From: Heliopora coerulea
Taxonomy: Eukaryota; Cnidaria; Anthozoa; Scleralcyonacea; Helioporidae
Assembly: GCA_030142905.1 (NCBI GenBank)
Contig: JASJOG010000336.1
Span: 210,906-274,905 of the forward strand
Direction of reading: 5' to 3'
Length of the DNA: 64,000 nucleotides
Shown here: positions 34,898-46,668 of the stretch, piece after piece
How the letters are laid out: the number at the start of each line of letters is the position of its first letter
Numbering within the stretch: the stretch's first letter is position 1
Notes under the pieces: model-generated
What the model was told of the DNA's origin: nothing
Databases searched by the model: none
The model's input: only the letters and a program-made list of their open reading frames with translations
Position numbers and translations under genes: made by a program

Positions 34898-37300
34898 GTA
34901 AGTAGATACTTTTTCGTATTGAGAGGGTTTTAATCTCAAAAGCTTTAATGTAAACCTGAATGGAAGTTGCTGTGGCGTCAATTTTGGTAACAACTGAAGG
35001 GCTATATATGGCTACAACTAACTATTAGGTGTTTACTAGCAGTTGAAAGTCACGGTGGCAACAACCTGAGTACGATGAATGCTCGTGCTTTCTCTTGACT
35101 GAAGATAACTTCACACAAGAGTACACAACTGGGCTGTTGTTCTTACATGGGTGTTGTTGCAACATGTAATGATGCTTTTGTGTCTAAAAACACTTGTAAG
35201 TTGTAAATCACTTTGTTTAAGTTAAAAATATACGAAAATTACGGGATCTTCCCAATTTAGTAACGGAATGATGACGTCAGTGCAGCACATAACCAAATAC
35301 TAGAACTTTTCGCTCATATTCCACTTCAAAAAAGTTGTTTATATAGTTAATTGTTTATGTTGATTTTTAAATCTGTGAAACGCTATGTGTATATGTGTTG
35401 ATTCTAACGCTCTTTACCAACGCACGAGCGTCCATAAAGCTAAATTTGTCCAAACACCCTAAGACACAACGTACATTTTAGTGCCCATGCCCGAACGTTG
35501 TGCCGGGGCACCATATTCTGCACAGGGGGTATGAAAGTGGAATTTACATACGTCACCTCACAGCTTTCGCTGTTAGCTTTGCCATATTTGTTTGCATGGT
35601 GAGAAACTGAATAATAATCAGTGCAAGGACATACAAGGGAAACTCTTTGCTCTATCTTTTTTTATGCTTTTCGGAATATTCAAGAAATCAGCCAACTGAA
35701 ACATACGGGTTCAATAGCTGGGATTGATGCTTGAATGCTAATTATCATAAAGCAAAAGATTTATTCACAAAAGATGCAGAAAAAGAAAAAGAATCGAACT
35801 GAAAATTAATCAACCGCACCAAGCGGGACTTGATGTTGAGACCTTTCGCATTACAGTTTTCAAACAGCTCCTGTGTCAATTGTGCTTATGGAGTGAACTT
35901 TGAACACTGTTTGAGATTGATCCCAAGTTGGCGAAATATTATCTGAAGAGTCTAGCCATCGTCCCGGAGGATATGTAACGTTGTAGTTGAATGAATGTGG
36001 CGTGAGTAACGAACCTGATGATTATGCTGCACTGCGAAAATGAGTCGAAAAGTACTCGGCCGCTGTTCCCCATAAGAGACCTATCGAGTCGATCGGAAAC
36101 AGTTTGTTCAGTCGTTGAGCTGAGCATGGTAACAGTTTATGCTATGCAAATTTAAAAACAGAAATTCCTATAAGCAATGGAAATGCTGCAAATAGCGTGT
36201 ACACTTGTAGACGTTTCCTGCATTATACTGGAGAAAGTGAATTACTGTAAATTCTATCTCAATGGACTCTACCACCACCGGTCGATCATTGTGATTGATT
36301 ATAATTTGGTTTGTCCCACTGAGTGACTGATTTGGTTTGTTTGCCTCAACTGGACATCTGTTACTGTTACAACGAACAGATTGTTCAGAGACCATGTTTC
36401 CCTTTCTGGAATTAATAGATCATCTCCTAAGAACGTCGAGATACAGTCTATTCCCCATCACAGCTTTACCCTGGGATTCAAACGGGCTCTCTACCTTAGG
36501 TAGAATAAAGGGTACTTTGGGCAAGCCAAGAGCACTTTCTTTTAGTCAAAGACACATGAATGACCACATACATACAAAAGTACTCTTGAGGATCGTTGAC
36601 AAACCGTCAGCTACTCACAGCAGCTCTGCTTGGATTTTATCGTGATTAATTTAAGACTAAGCGGTACACAAGCTTTCTCTAGGGCGGGAATAAGAGACCG
36701 CTACTCCGAAATTGGCTGGGGGAAAACACTGCATCAACAAGGATGTTGTCGACCGTGCATGCAGTCCACAGTTCGATTGTAAAACATAGAGCTCGTAAAA
36801 TAGTGGAAAAAATTTCATAAAAGAACGCTGTGTTCTCCTTGAAATGTGAATAAATTGTTCGTGACCTTCATAAATGCTTCCAGCAATGAATAACCGTGGG
36901 TTTCACGTCAATAATTTGTGAGAAAAAAACCCCAGTTAGTTAACGCGTAGTCGCAAATTCGGAAGATTCGCTTATTCTGTGCGAGAGTGAATAACGTCAT
37001 CGAATTTAGTAACTGCAGCGCAGAGCAGAACACAATGTTGAACGATCCTAAACTGTGTGTCCCTACGTTTTATCCAGACGGAAGGCCTTCGCTTGCAACG
37101 TCAGTATTTCCTCTTCCGTGTTTTGGCAGGTCCCTGACTCCTTGCTTTTCACTCGTTTTTCAACGCTTCCTACACAGCACTCTGTTTAACCGCTTCAGGC
37201 ATATTCCGTTGTCCTACAGCAAATTACAGTAACAAAGCACTAAGCAAATGAATAAAAAATCATACATGAAAGGGTTAAATCTATGATAAACACCGCTGAC
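34898..37300 (+). other. Intron 5, first part, nothing clear
   Basis: No repeat family or gene with support. Reading frames on both strands around 36168-36645 (complement includes SEQSVRCNSNRCPVEANKPN) show no splice pair or family motif. Confidence 0.35.
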
Positions 37301-37309
37301 CATACTTAC

Positions 37310-37430
37310 CGAGTGCTGCTAAAACCATTGTCCATAAAATCGTTAAGTCAACATTCTTTTTGGCATGTACAACACACGAGCAACCCAAGGACACCAAGAT
37401 TACTACAGCTGCTTGCCTGGTGGCACGCAT
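37310..37430 (-). CDS. Possible first coding exon with signal peptide (nested gene)
   Basis: On the complement, ATG at 37430-37428 follows an in-frame TAG two codons upstream. It opens MRATRQAAVVILVSLGCSCV, then VHAKKNVDLTILW, and meets a strong donor G|GTAAGT at 37310. A basic start, a hydrophobic core and a VHA-like cleavage site look like a secretory signal. No second exon could be found with confidence to the left, so this may be an isolated remnant or chance. Confidence 0.3.
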
Positions 37431-37554
37431 CAACTATCTCTGATATTTAGATAATAAGCAAAGTAATTTTGTTTGATATCTGAATATCGTAATTAGCTTT
37501 AAATTTGCATAGCGTACTTGGTTTAGTGTACATACCTATCAGAAAAGATAAGTA

Positions 37555-38066
37555 AAAGTTATATACAGTGATCGAAGTGTTTAAGCGATATAGTAACCTG
37601 TGGGCAAAGCCCAAAGGTTGATATATCGCTTAAACACCGAGGTCTAAGGTGTATAACTGCCTTATATCACCATTGGTGAGGTTTTCTAAAAACTGATATA
37701 GCAAAGTTTGGCTAATCTCAGTTGACTGTCTTTCCAGATGTTTTCATTTTCTAGGATAAGTGCGATAAATGTTTGGATTTGGTTGTGGAGAATAGTGAAA
37801 GTTTCCATCAGAAATATTGTTGGCCATAGTGCTCACAGGCAGAATAGATGTTGCCGATTTGTTTGCATGTGTTGTGGGATCGTATGTGTTCACGTTTTAA
37901 GTCGTTTTTATTATTTTCAAGGAAGTGCCAGGTTGAGCGATCTATTAGAATTACAGGTTGATAACTAGATATCAACCCTCATGAATAATTTTGTGAAGTG
38001 AATAAATTATTTATCAACGTCGTTAAAATAAAAAAAACTGAGCCAATGGTGATATAAGGCAATTTA
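37555..38066. mobile_element. MITE-like element with strong hairpin
   Basis: CTTATATCACCATTGG (37663-37678) and its complement CCAATGGTGATATAAG (38044-38059) are inverted repeats. Just outside the left one is a long hairpin (37578-37637) pairing GTGTTTAAGCGATATA with TATATCGCTTAAACAC, with inner pairs AACCT/AGGTT and TGGGC/GCCCA. The frame at 37738-37968 inside has no family resemblance. Confidence 0.5.
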
Positions 38067-38821
38067 ATGACCATAGTTAGACCAGACAATCTGTTGTTCT
38101 TATAATTAAAAGCTATAAAAATAGAAAGAATTTGTCTTACTTTTGACTCTGTCGGTGCTGAGTAACTGATTGCTATTTGCTTAGACTTTTATGGTTAAAA
38201 TTCGATGGATTGTCGTAAAGAAACATCTCGTATTTGTACCTGAATGTATATGAACCTCAGTTTTCTGTATACTGTTAGCATCCGCTCAACCAAAAAGTGA
38301 CGATAAACCCTGTAAAGACTGACTATTGAGAGTAACTAGTGATCAGTGAACGTGTTATCGTCGATTACGTACAGAGAATCACGTTTGGTAGTCATTGATT
38401 AACGGAAACTGGGAAATCTGGATGTGCGCACGCTTTGGAGCACATCTGATTCACTCCAGAAACTCGCTCAATTCCACGAAGACCAAGTTGACATATTTCG
38501 CCAATTTATAGTCTGGAAACTGCTGATGCTTTTGTTATCGGCAAAAATTTATTGGACGGGAATTCTCGGAATTTCTATTCACCAAAGTTCTTTGGCAGAT
38601 GGCCTGTGAAATAAACTTTAATGACAGACGACCCTGGTTCAACATTCTTTTATTAAAATATCAGTTATCTCCCTTTCCTTATTGTTGTGTAAAAAGTTCA
38701 AGGCTATACTTCTTCAGAAAGTCAAGCAAAATTATATTAGACGTTGAAATTAGTCAAGCTAATTGACACGTGTACAAAAGAATTTCAGGTAATGCGCTAT
38801 ATTTATCAACAAGGTCTTTGC

Positions 38822-39334
38822 CAGTGGCGTAGCCAGAAAACAAATGTTACGCGGGCACAACATTTGTACAGTTCTCAACATTTCCTCATAGTTTTTTTAG
38901 TTATTACACTGTTGGCTAGGGGTATGCGACATACCCCCCAAGATATTTTGCAGTGCTTGGGCCCAGTAACATTTGCATACTAACAATGCAACTACATTTC
39001 AGATTTTTTGAGTAGTTTTGTTTCAAAAAACTTCCCACAATTATCATAAAATTAAGAACAAGCACCAAAAAGAACAAAAATTCTAGGATAGGATTCTTCT
39101 ATTCTTGTCCTGTGTGCAAAAAGGATATATTTTTACGAAATATTTAACATTTATATAGACTTAAATTAATAGTTAGTCTTTAGGTAAACAGAATAATTAT
39201 ATTTAATCTTTGTAGTGACTATACTCTATACTTTGCCTAATGTGAGCTCGATTGGTCTGCAATATTTCACCCATGCACATACAGGTTTCATCCGGGCACA
39301 GGCCCGGGTAGGCTCGGGTGTAGCTAGGCCACTG
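38822..39334. mobile_element. Non-autonomous hAT-like MITE (513 bp)
   Basis: Ends CAGTGGCGTAGCCAG and (complement) CAGTGGCCTAGCTACACC, flanked by an 8-bp duplication GTCTTTGC / GTCTATGC (38814-38821 and 39335-39342, 7 of 8 matching). CAGTGGCGTAGCC ends are a widespread hAT MITE signature in animals. No transposase. Confidence 0.85.
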
Positions 39335-39493
39335 GTCTATGCAGAGTGGTCTGTAGAACGATATCGCTGAAGTTTTTATTCGATGGATCTATATTCTCGT
39401 GTATTTGAAGTCTCTCATGTTGGCGGATTTCTATGTATTTTCCCACTTGCAAGAACTTTGGAATATGCTAGGCCTTCCAGCATAGTTAGCTAA

Positions 39494-40333
39494 AGGTACA
39501 TCTACACCGAACGCGAGCGACGTAAGTGAATTTCTTAGGAACAAGTAAATAACATATGAGCATCTACACCGAACGCTAGCGACATGAGCGACCAAATTTA
39601 ATTGAGTGAACGACGCGAATCATATAGAACTATGTTCTATTTTTTCGTCCCCCACCCACGCGATGAAATTAAAGACCAATCGGAAAAGAGAAACTGAATT
39701 AAAAGAAGCCATTACCAGCCGACAATTTAAGGAAATACAAAATGAAACAGACTCCGTTTGATAAAGATTTTGGGATACAATCGAAATATTACCGTTTCTT
39801 CTTCGTCTTGTTCCTTTAACTCAAATCTTGGCTTTACAAGATGCTTATATTCGGTGTCTGTTTCATTTTTGTATTCAAACTGAATTAAGCCTGTGCAAGA
39901 GCTGTCATCGCAGATTATAGCCACAACAAAGATCAAGTCACAAAACTGAAATGGACGATAAACTTATGAATATAAAGTAATAAGGAAATCCCGAAAAAGA
40001 TAAGTTTAACAGTTAGGTTCGGTAACACTCTATATTGCTTAATTGTGCGCTGCCTTCGTATAAAGGCCAATCCACGCTCGTGACTACGGTAAACTCGTGC
40101 CCACGGCCATTTCTGTTGTCTTGAACGTATCTGACAAAGAAAGAGAAGCGCCGTTACTTGACGAATCTTCGTAATGGAGATCTACTTTCTGGAGGACTTT
40201 CTTTAAGGTTTCATACGTTGTCAGAATAAGCGCAATGTGTTAAATTACCCGTCGCTCGCGTCTTATGTAGATACAAAATTCGCTCGCGTCCCGCTCCATT
40301 TTCGCGACGCTCGCATCCAGTGTAGATGTGTCT
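39494..40333. mobile_element. Harbinger-like MITE (840 bp)
   Basis: Terminal inverted repeats AGGTACATCTACACCGAACGC and (complement) AGACACATCTACACTGGATG, flanked by TAA on each side (39491-39493, 40334-40336). A three-base TWA duplication is typical of PIF/Harbinger. GCGAGCG motifs occur near both ends. A second, shorter member is at 55787-56281. Short frame 39727-39936 (complement) is not recognisably a transposase. Confidence 0.65.
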
Positions 40334-40869
40334 TAAGGCGTACACTAATAGTACACGAGAAAGCCTTTTCAGACTGAAATGATATAAGCAAAAAGCGATT
40401 TTCTTTGCCTGAGTGAACGCCTATTTGGTCGCATACCATTCACTTCCCAGCTGGTATCTCGAACATTTAACCACGCAGTGAACTTGGGAATATAAACTCT
40501 ATCGTCGATTTTGTTAAAACGTACGCATTTTTAAATTTTCTAGCCTAATACGGACAAATTACTGTTTATAAATTTAAAATGAAATGAACGGATATAAATA
40601 AATGTTTAGTTTTATTATTCAATATGGTTAACTTATATTATGGTATGATGATTTCTTTAGATTAAGAGTTTGAGCTTGTTTTTTCATGCAGTCAACGAAA
40701 CGTTAACCAAAAGGTAAGTAAATTTGTTTACCTCCACTAAGCCGTTGCGCACACCTCTTGCTGGTTCGGATTGTCTGTACCTGTCTGCCGATCGAAAGTT
40801 CAGATCGGCTTTCTCGCTGATAAATTCTACATGATCTCAAAGTTGGTTGCAAATGTCTATTAGAAGTGC

Positions 40870-42368
40870 TATGATGAAGATTTATGCTAAGTTTTCATCC
40901 GGAGGTACAAGACTTTGGTGACGAAGATGAAACGAATTACGAAACTGACGAATAAGAAAAAATAAAACATGAACGAATTCTGAATTTTTATTGGTGACCA
41001 AAAGTCGGGAAAATGCATAACATATAACAAAATACGACAAGCAAACCCTGTGCAAGTTTTGGTCGACAAAAGAACTAGTCGAGAAAAGTAAATTACATAC
41101 TTTTTTCCTCTGTAAAACATTTCGTAAAAAAGAAAAATGGCGTAGCGTGCAAACCAGCAACTCTTACATATTTTCAACTAAGCATTCAGTGGCACCTCAA
41201 CCCAAAGGGTTCAACGGTGAATTTTCAAAAAGAAGACGGCTTTAAACTTTTAAACTTTCATGAGGGGTTTTAAAATCGTGATGAAAACATTACTGGTCGA
41301 ATACGTAAAGGCCATCATCCATAAGCCACCCGAGAAGTGAGAAAGACTGAAGTGGGCAACTGTTTCGCCGAAGGATAGTTTTGTGACCAAAAACAAGTAG
41401 CTTTGCAGCGTGTTACCTAGTGGCTGTTTGCCTTGCATTTTTGTTTCAAACCAGATTACATCCCGACGTCTTTAGTGGGGCGACATTTCATAGGGAAAAC
41501 GATCCTAAGTGAGGCAATGAAATCCATGCGTGGAAAGCAGAGAGATCATCCAAAGTCTGTCACGGCCTAGAGAAGTCTTCTGGACAATGAGTGTTTAATC
41601 TCACTTCTCAAACAATCGACCATGAACGCTGTGTGGTGAAATGCTACAAAATATTCAAAAGCCATCATCCTGCAGAGATGAATGAACCAGAATCTTCATT
41701 CCACTTCACCATTAAACACCAGCAAAATTCAGGCAATAATATTAAGTACAAGAAGTCTCCCTTGGGGAAGAATAAAGTCGGGAAGCCAGTTTGAAAGCAG
41801 CTTAAAACTATTCCGTTCGCAAAACTCTGCATTTCAAAGCTACTCGATTAAAATGTACCTGTGATTGTGTAGCTCAACTAAGTGATTACTAGAACGTGAA
41901 AAGTCTCGAAATCGGTATCTATTCAACTTCGGCGAAGAATGTCGTTTACACTAAGTCGCTTTGCAAAGCCCTGACAGCAAGCGAGTTCCCTTACGTCTTT
42001 AGTTCACATTCATGAGAAAGAACCAAGACCAAGCGTTGCTGCAAAAAGTGAACAGTTGTCCATATTCCAAGGAGCTGACTATGCGAACTGCTCTTTCAAA
42101 TCACAAATTGTCTGGTTACTAAGATGGCCCTCAAAAGTGAAACCAGCCGTAAGCACCAAGATATCCATTTCGTTTGCCGGTCTTAAATCATTTATTGGTT
42201 TCAGTATTCAAATGATGTAAACAACGTCTGAGAGTAACATACAAGGGAAAAAAGTGCGAGACCAAATCGATTTGCTTCAATATGAGCCTAAGTAACCTGA
42301 GGTTTGGTCAACAACATACCAGTTCCCCAGCTTGCACACAGCATTCTTGAGTGACCGGAATCCATGGA
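40870..42368 (-). repeat. R1 repeat copy B (uninterrupted)
   Basis: Complement runs from CATGGATTCCGGTCACTC to CCAAAGTCTTGTACCTCCGG. It keeps GTTGAAAATATGTAAGAGTT intact, i.e. the site where the LINE entered copy A. Short frames 40882-41177 and 41250-41438 (complement) are shared with copy C but broken. Confidence 0.8.
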
Positions 42369-42379
42369 TATATGTCTAC

Positions 42380-42381
<2 letters not shown>

Positions 42382-42420
<39 letters not shown>
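42382..42420. repeat. (TA)n microsatellite
   Basis: About 19 TA units at the edge of R1 copy B. Confidence 0.95.
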
Positions 42421-42424
<4 letters not shown>

Positions 42425-42429
42425 CAAAT

Positions 42430-42703
42430 ACCTCCAACTTGCAGATCTTAAAAACATTCAAGAAACTCTCACAGATTAAAATCTTTATCTACTCTCCAAC
42501 GTTTTGGGGCGCTGCCCCTTTATCAAGGGTACAGAATACAATGTGAGGAGCCCCTATTTATACCAAAAAGATTATTTACAATTAAAATGAGAAATCCCTA
42601 AGGGTCAAACCTTTCGGAACAAAGGTATCTAATTTATAAGTTCAAAAGCCTTCTCTAAACTTAGGGTCATTTACATCCGTACGATCTATTATCTTCACTT
42701 GAA
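42430..42703 (-). mobile_element. PLE terminal fragment with degenerate hammerhead hairpin
   Basis: Complement contains CTTGATAAAGGGGCAGCGCC then CCAAAACGTTGG (about 42503-42531): stem GGGGC/GCCCC followed by a GAAA-like block (here AAAA). Same form as the hairpin at 61.2 kb (TTGATAAAGGGGC ... GCCCCGAAACG). No coding part adjoins. Confidence 0.5.
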
Positions 42704-42705
42704 TA

Positions 42706-43302
42706 ACGGGTGGTGAATAAAAAAGTGGACAAAGTTCACATGAATTTTTTTCCTTACTAAAACGGTGCGATGTTGGTCAAATGGCCTGGAGGTGAAGGCC
42801 TTGTTACCCTAGTAAGCATTTCTCACACAACTTAAACCTGAAGTGCACTACATCGACGATGAATGGGTGGAGGTTTAAACAGAAAAGATATCTTGTAAAT
42901 TTTTACCAAGTCCATAGCGATAGGGGTGTTGCTTGTACTGTAAACCATTTTAGCAAGCAAGGAATAGCTCGAAGGAGTTTATATAAAATTCTCGAAAGGT
43001 TTCAAGAAAGGAATACAACAGAAAAGAAGGTTGGAAGTGGACAAAAAGCTGAAAAGTTGACACCTTTTGCAGATAAAGGAATGTCTCCGTGAGCTTGACT
43101 GGAAAGTAGTCCAGGATATGATGTCACCAGTTAAGACAAAGTTAAGGAAAGCCGCTGACACCAGATTACTCCTGTGGATAAATTTTGAGAAAATTGAAAT
43201 AAATTGTTGAACATTACCAGCGTTTATAGTATAGTCATCATATGCATCATTGCTTTGACATCAAGCCTATCAATTTTGTCCACTTTTTTAGTCACCACCC
43301 GT
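42706..43302. mobile_element. Tc1/mariner-type DNA transposon, internally deleted
   Basis: Inverted repeats of about 30 bp, ACGGGTGGTGAATAAAAAAG at the left and its near-complement at the right (43272-43302). They are flanked by TA on both sides (42704-42705, 43303-43304). TA target and length fit IS630/Tc1/mariner elements. Only 597 bp, too short for a full transposase. Confidence 0.8.
42859..43092 (+). CDS. N-terminal helix-turn-helix fragment of a transposase
   Basis: 77 codons: MNGWRFKQKRYLVNFYQVH, then a helical run with KQGIARRSLYKILERFQE and a basic tail. The placement just inside a TA-flanked inverted repeat and the HTH-like layout suggest the DNA-binding N terminus of a Tc1/mariner-type transposase. 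The DDE catalytic domain is absent, so it could only act, if at all, as a repressor-like DNA-binding peptide (speculative). Confidence 0.45.
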   Translation: MNGWRFKQKRYLVNFYQVHSDRGVACTVNHFSKQGIARRSLYKILERFQERNTTEKKVGSGQKAEKLTPFADKGMSP

Positions 43303-43314
43303 TATCTTCAATTT

Positions 43315-43357
43315 CCTTATGTCCTTCTTCATGAACTTCATGATGAAGGACATAAGA
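43315..43357. repeat. 20-bp palindrome
   Basis: CTTATGTCCTTCTTCATGAA pairs with TTCATGATGAAGGACATAAG, two mismatches or fewer, in the PLE-1 5' terminal repeat. Confidence 0.7.
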
Positions 43358-43416
43358 TTATAACATTACATCATAAGGGTAGATAGTATATGATGTAATA
43401 TGGTGTAATACAACTT

Positions 43417-43449
43417 CTGAAGATGTTGTTAAGTTGACAACGAAACGTC
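43417..43449 (+). ncRNA. Hammerhead-like motif, PLE-1 5' terminal repeat
   Basis: CTGAAGA, T, stem II GTTGT/ACAAC (425-429 with 437-441, loop TAAGTTG), GAAA and CGTC. The PLE-1 start codon lies 23 bp after the predicted cleavage position. Confidence 0.55.
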
Positions 43450-43471
43450 AGATTAAACTTTACTATTCTTT

Positions 43472-46112
43472 ATGGCTCTACTTCGTGTTTTTTGCTGGGC
43501 ACTGATATTTATCACAAGATTACGTTTTCCGCCTGGGGAATCTCTTGCGAATGTTCTAAAAAGATGCTATAATAACGAATCACTTGCTGCCTTTCGGAGG
43601 TTTCAGCGCACTGAGCGTAAGCTGGGAAAAGCGAAGTTGGACTTAACGTTTTTAACAAAATGTAAAATTCATGGTGTTATACCACGCTTCTTAAGATTTA
43701 AAGTTGCCAACTGTCAACTGCGAAACTCGTTCACATATCAACAGTACCAGAAGAAGTTGCTCGATGAAGAGATCAGGATTAAAAACGCTAGGATTCGGAC
43801 TTTGAAAGATGAACTGCTCGACGCCAATTCTTCGCTTAGAAGTCACGTCTCTTACTTGGATATCCTACACCTCAAATCGGTTTCTGATTGCGAAAACACC
43901 ATCTATCTCAAACGTCACAGCGCTACTCAGAAAAAGAAGTTATTTCGACTCTGTAAAGATTCTGCTTCAACTACAAATCTCAGTGTAGATGATGTGATTT
44001 TCAATCACTCGAAATGGACTCTTTCCGACCAAGAGAAATGCGTTCTCGTCAAAGGATTAAACTATGAACTTAACGTTCTGAATAAACTAAGAAATGACAC
44101 AAGCATTATCTTTGTCAAACCTGACAAAGGAAATGGCATGGTAATCCTTGACCGGTCTGACTACAACAAGAAGATGGATGATATTTTATCCGATGAGACC
44201 ACTTTTAAAAGCTCGACAAGGAGCCTATCCGACTAACCATCTGAAGAAAGAATCAAATTAAGAACTTCCTAATTAAATTGAGAAAAGATAATATCATTTC
44301 AGATGATCAGTATAGAGACCTTAGTCCAACTGGTTCTCGTCCAGGTATTTTGTACTGTTTACCGAAAATTCATAAACCTAATATTCCTCTTCGACCTATA
44401 CTTTCTTCCATTCGCTCTCCCTCGTATAATATTGCTAAATTTTTAGTCTCTCTTCTCCGTCTTTTTTCCGTTAGTCGTTTCTCAGTTAATGATTCTTTTG
44501 CATTTGTTAACGAATTATTTAGTTTGGATATCAATGCTGATGAGGTTTACGTGGCCAGTTTTGACATTACTTTTAACAAACATTCCGCTAAATGAAACCA
44601 CAAATATTATTACTGAGAAACTTTTCACAGGTAGCACCCGTTTTAATGGATTTTCTGTTTACGAATTTCGCAAACTCTTTGATTTAGCCGTCAAAAACTG
44701 TCGTTTTCTGTTTAATGAAAATTTATTTGAGCAAGTTGATGGTGTCGTTATGGGGTCGCCCTTAGGACCCATATTTGCAAATATTTTCCTATCACTTTAT
44801 GCATCTAATTGGCTAGAAAGTTGTCCTCCTGAATTTTAAACCGCTTTTCTTTCGTCGATACGTTGATGACTGTTTCATTTTGTTTCGTTCTCGTGACCAT
44901 ATTATTCCGTTTCTAAATTATCTGAACTCTAAACATTCTAGGATACAATTGACTCATGAACCCGAAAACAACAAATCCCTTTCGTTTCTTGACGTTTTAA
45001 TTAACCACTCCGGTGGTTCTTTTTCGACAGCTGTTTACCGCAAACCTACGTTCACCGGCTTACTTACTTCTTTTGATTCTTTCATCCCGTTTACTTATAA
45101 AAAAACCTTAATCTTTTCTCTTAATGTTTTAACATTAGCTCAACGTACGCTATTTTTAATACCGGACTTGAGAAACTCAAAAGCGTTTTCATTCAAAACG
45201 CTTATCCTGAAAATCTCGTCAACCGTTGCCTAGCTTTCTTGCTCGACAAGACATTCTCACACACTACCAAAGCCGTTTCAGTTCCTAAACGAATTACTTA
45301 TTTTTTTTTTGCCTTTTACTGGTCAACACTTTCTCCAAATCAAAACCCAAATTAAAAGTCTGATCAATTCCGCGTTTCCTTGAATTAACGTCTGATTCGT
45401 GGCTCCTCCTTCACTTCGCCGTTTTCACTTTTCTCCGTTTAAAGATAAGATTCCCGTTCCCTTAAGATCGCATGTGGTTTACAAATTTAAGTGCCAAAGT
45501 TGCGGAGCTTTGTATGTCAGAGAAACTATTCGACATTTACTCACACGCGTCACTGAGCATATGGGAATCGCACTCCTTACCGGTAGAAAACGCAAAAATC
45601 CACCTACAACCAGCATTTTGTCCCATCATCAATTTACGGGACACCCCATCACTTTTGACGATTTCAGCATTGTTTTGAAACGAAAACTTCACAATTAACC
45701 TACACTGCTGAAGTCAACTGAAAAATGTTGACTCGAGCGGAATTTGAACCTGCACATTCGGGATACCGGTCCGCCGCTGTACCTGTTGAGCTATCTAGTC
45801 CACAGGGATTGGAGGCGAGTTTTTATCCAATTTAAGTGCACGAGATATTCTCGCAACAACTTAACGCTATCCATGAGGACCTGTATCCCGAAGGTGAGAG
45901 TTCAAATCCTGCTCGAGTCAACATTTTTCAGTTGACTTCAGCAGTGTAGGTTAATTGTGAAGTTTTTGTTTCATAATACCCTGAGGATGATTCTGCATTA
46001 TTTCTTCGGCATTATTTAAATCCGAACTTCTGCCACGAGAGTTTGTTAATTAACAAACTGAAACCGACTCTTAAAGCCAATATCGGCTCAGGACCTTTTT
46101 ACCTGTTTTCAT
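43472..46112 (+). pseudogene. PLE-1 RT/GIY-YIG polyprotein, broken
   Basis: N-terminal part 43472-44236: MALLRVFCWALIFIT, LTKCKIHGVIPRFLRFK and IFVKPDKGNGMVILDRSDY (PLE RT entry motif). After a stop: ILYCLPKIHKPNIPLRPI (44346-44400) and motif A region VYVASFDI. A frameshift follows, then motif B VDGVVMGSPLGPIFANI (about 44729-44780) and another shift to RRYVDDCFILF (catalytic DD, about 44852-44884). VYRKPTFTGLL lies at about 45030. Endonuclease part: VVYKFKCQSCGALYVRETIR, where the usual YVGET/YIG glycine is Arg, then TGHPITFDDFSI. The SINE pair interrupts. The tail RESLLINKLKPTLKANI resumes after 45970. At least three frameshifts. Confidence 0.85.
45676..45973. mobile_element. tRNA-SINE inverted pair nested in PLE-1
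   Basis: Arms 45676-45772 and 45877-45973. The outer 55 or so bases are almost perfect reverse complements (CACAATTAACCTACACTGCT, GTTGACTCGAGC); further in they are diverged. On the complement of the left arm and loop: TAGATAGCTCAACAGGTACA (A box) and GGTTCAAATTCCGC (B box), a tRNA-like head of about 75 nt (45723-45800). The right arm carries a second B-box-like GAGTTCAAATCC on the plus strand. Confidence 0.7.
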
Positions 46113-46253
46113 AATTCCTTATCGTTTACGTCATCTCGCTTCTCTGTCATCCTTTACCTATATTTAGTTTCCTCTCCTGATTGGTCCGTCGTCTTAATTA
46201 GGTTTGTGCTTATAACATTTACTATCTACTCTTATGATGTCATATTATAACTT

Positions 46254-46286
46254 CTGAAGATGTTGTTAAGTTGACAACGAAACGTC
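46254..46286 (+). ncRNA. Hammerhead-like motif, PLE-1 3' terminal repeat
   Basis: Same sequence as at 43417-43449 (CTGAAGA, GTTGT/ACAAC, GAAACGTC). The direct duplication defines the PLE-1 terminal repeats. Confidence 0.55.
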
Positions 46287-46365
46287 AGATCAAACTTTGG
46301 TTTGAGAGTGCTCGATACCATGTAGGTAGAGCGACTTTGTAACTTTAATAAAGTTAGAAGAGCGT

Positions 46366-46410
46366 TTGCTACTCGGAGTTTCACGTGTCTACAACACGAT
46401 CATCAGGCAA
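46366..46410 (-). ncRNA. Type I hammerhead ribozyme, left copy
   Basis: Mirror of 50200-50244 (see there). Identical sequence on the complement. Confidence 0.7.
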
Positions 46411-46668
46411 CTGACAGTTCGCTTCTACTATTCATTTACATAATATGAGTCAAATTGTCTAAAATTAACCGTGATGCTGTAGTGCCCTCAATCAGCTGGC
46501 CAGCGAATTATAATATGTATGTCTGTATGAAAAGAAAAGTTCAGATCTTTTGTTCAGCAAGTTTTTCTTGTTTGATTTCAGGATAAACATATTTTCTTCA
46601 AGGCAAAGATTGCATCTTCTTGAGCCGTATTTGTATGAGCTTGCGTGCTTAACGATTGACCATTTTAT

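Larger units (their letters stand above)
43303..46296 (+). mobile_element. PLE-1, Penelope-like element with both terminal repeats
   Basis: Hammerhead-like motifs at 43417-43449 and 46254-46286 are nearly identical and mark the two terminal repeats. Between them lie an N-terminal PLE region, the RT and a GIY-YIG domain, in that order, on the host-sense strand. Several frameshifts; a tRNA-SINE inverted pair is inserted in the endonuclease part. Its right edge abuts the PLE-2 palindrome. Confidence 0.85.

Noticed and set aside
36168..36645. Opposed 75- and 102-codon frames as genes
   Set aside because: No splice sites, motifs or repeat homology; overlap on both strands is expected by chance.
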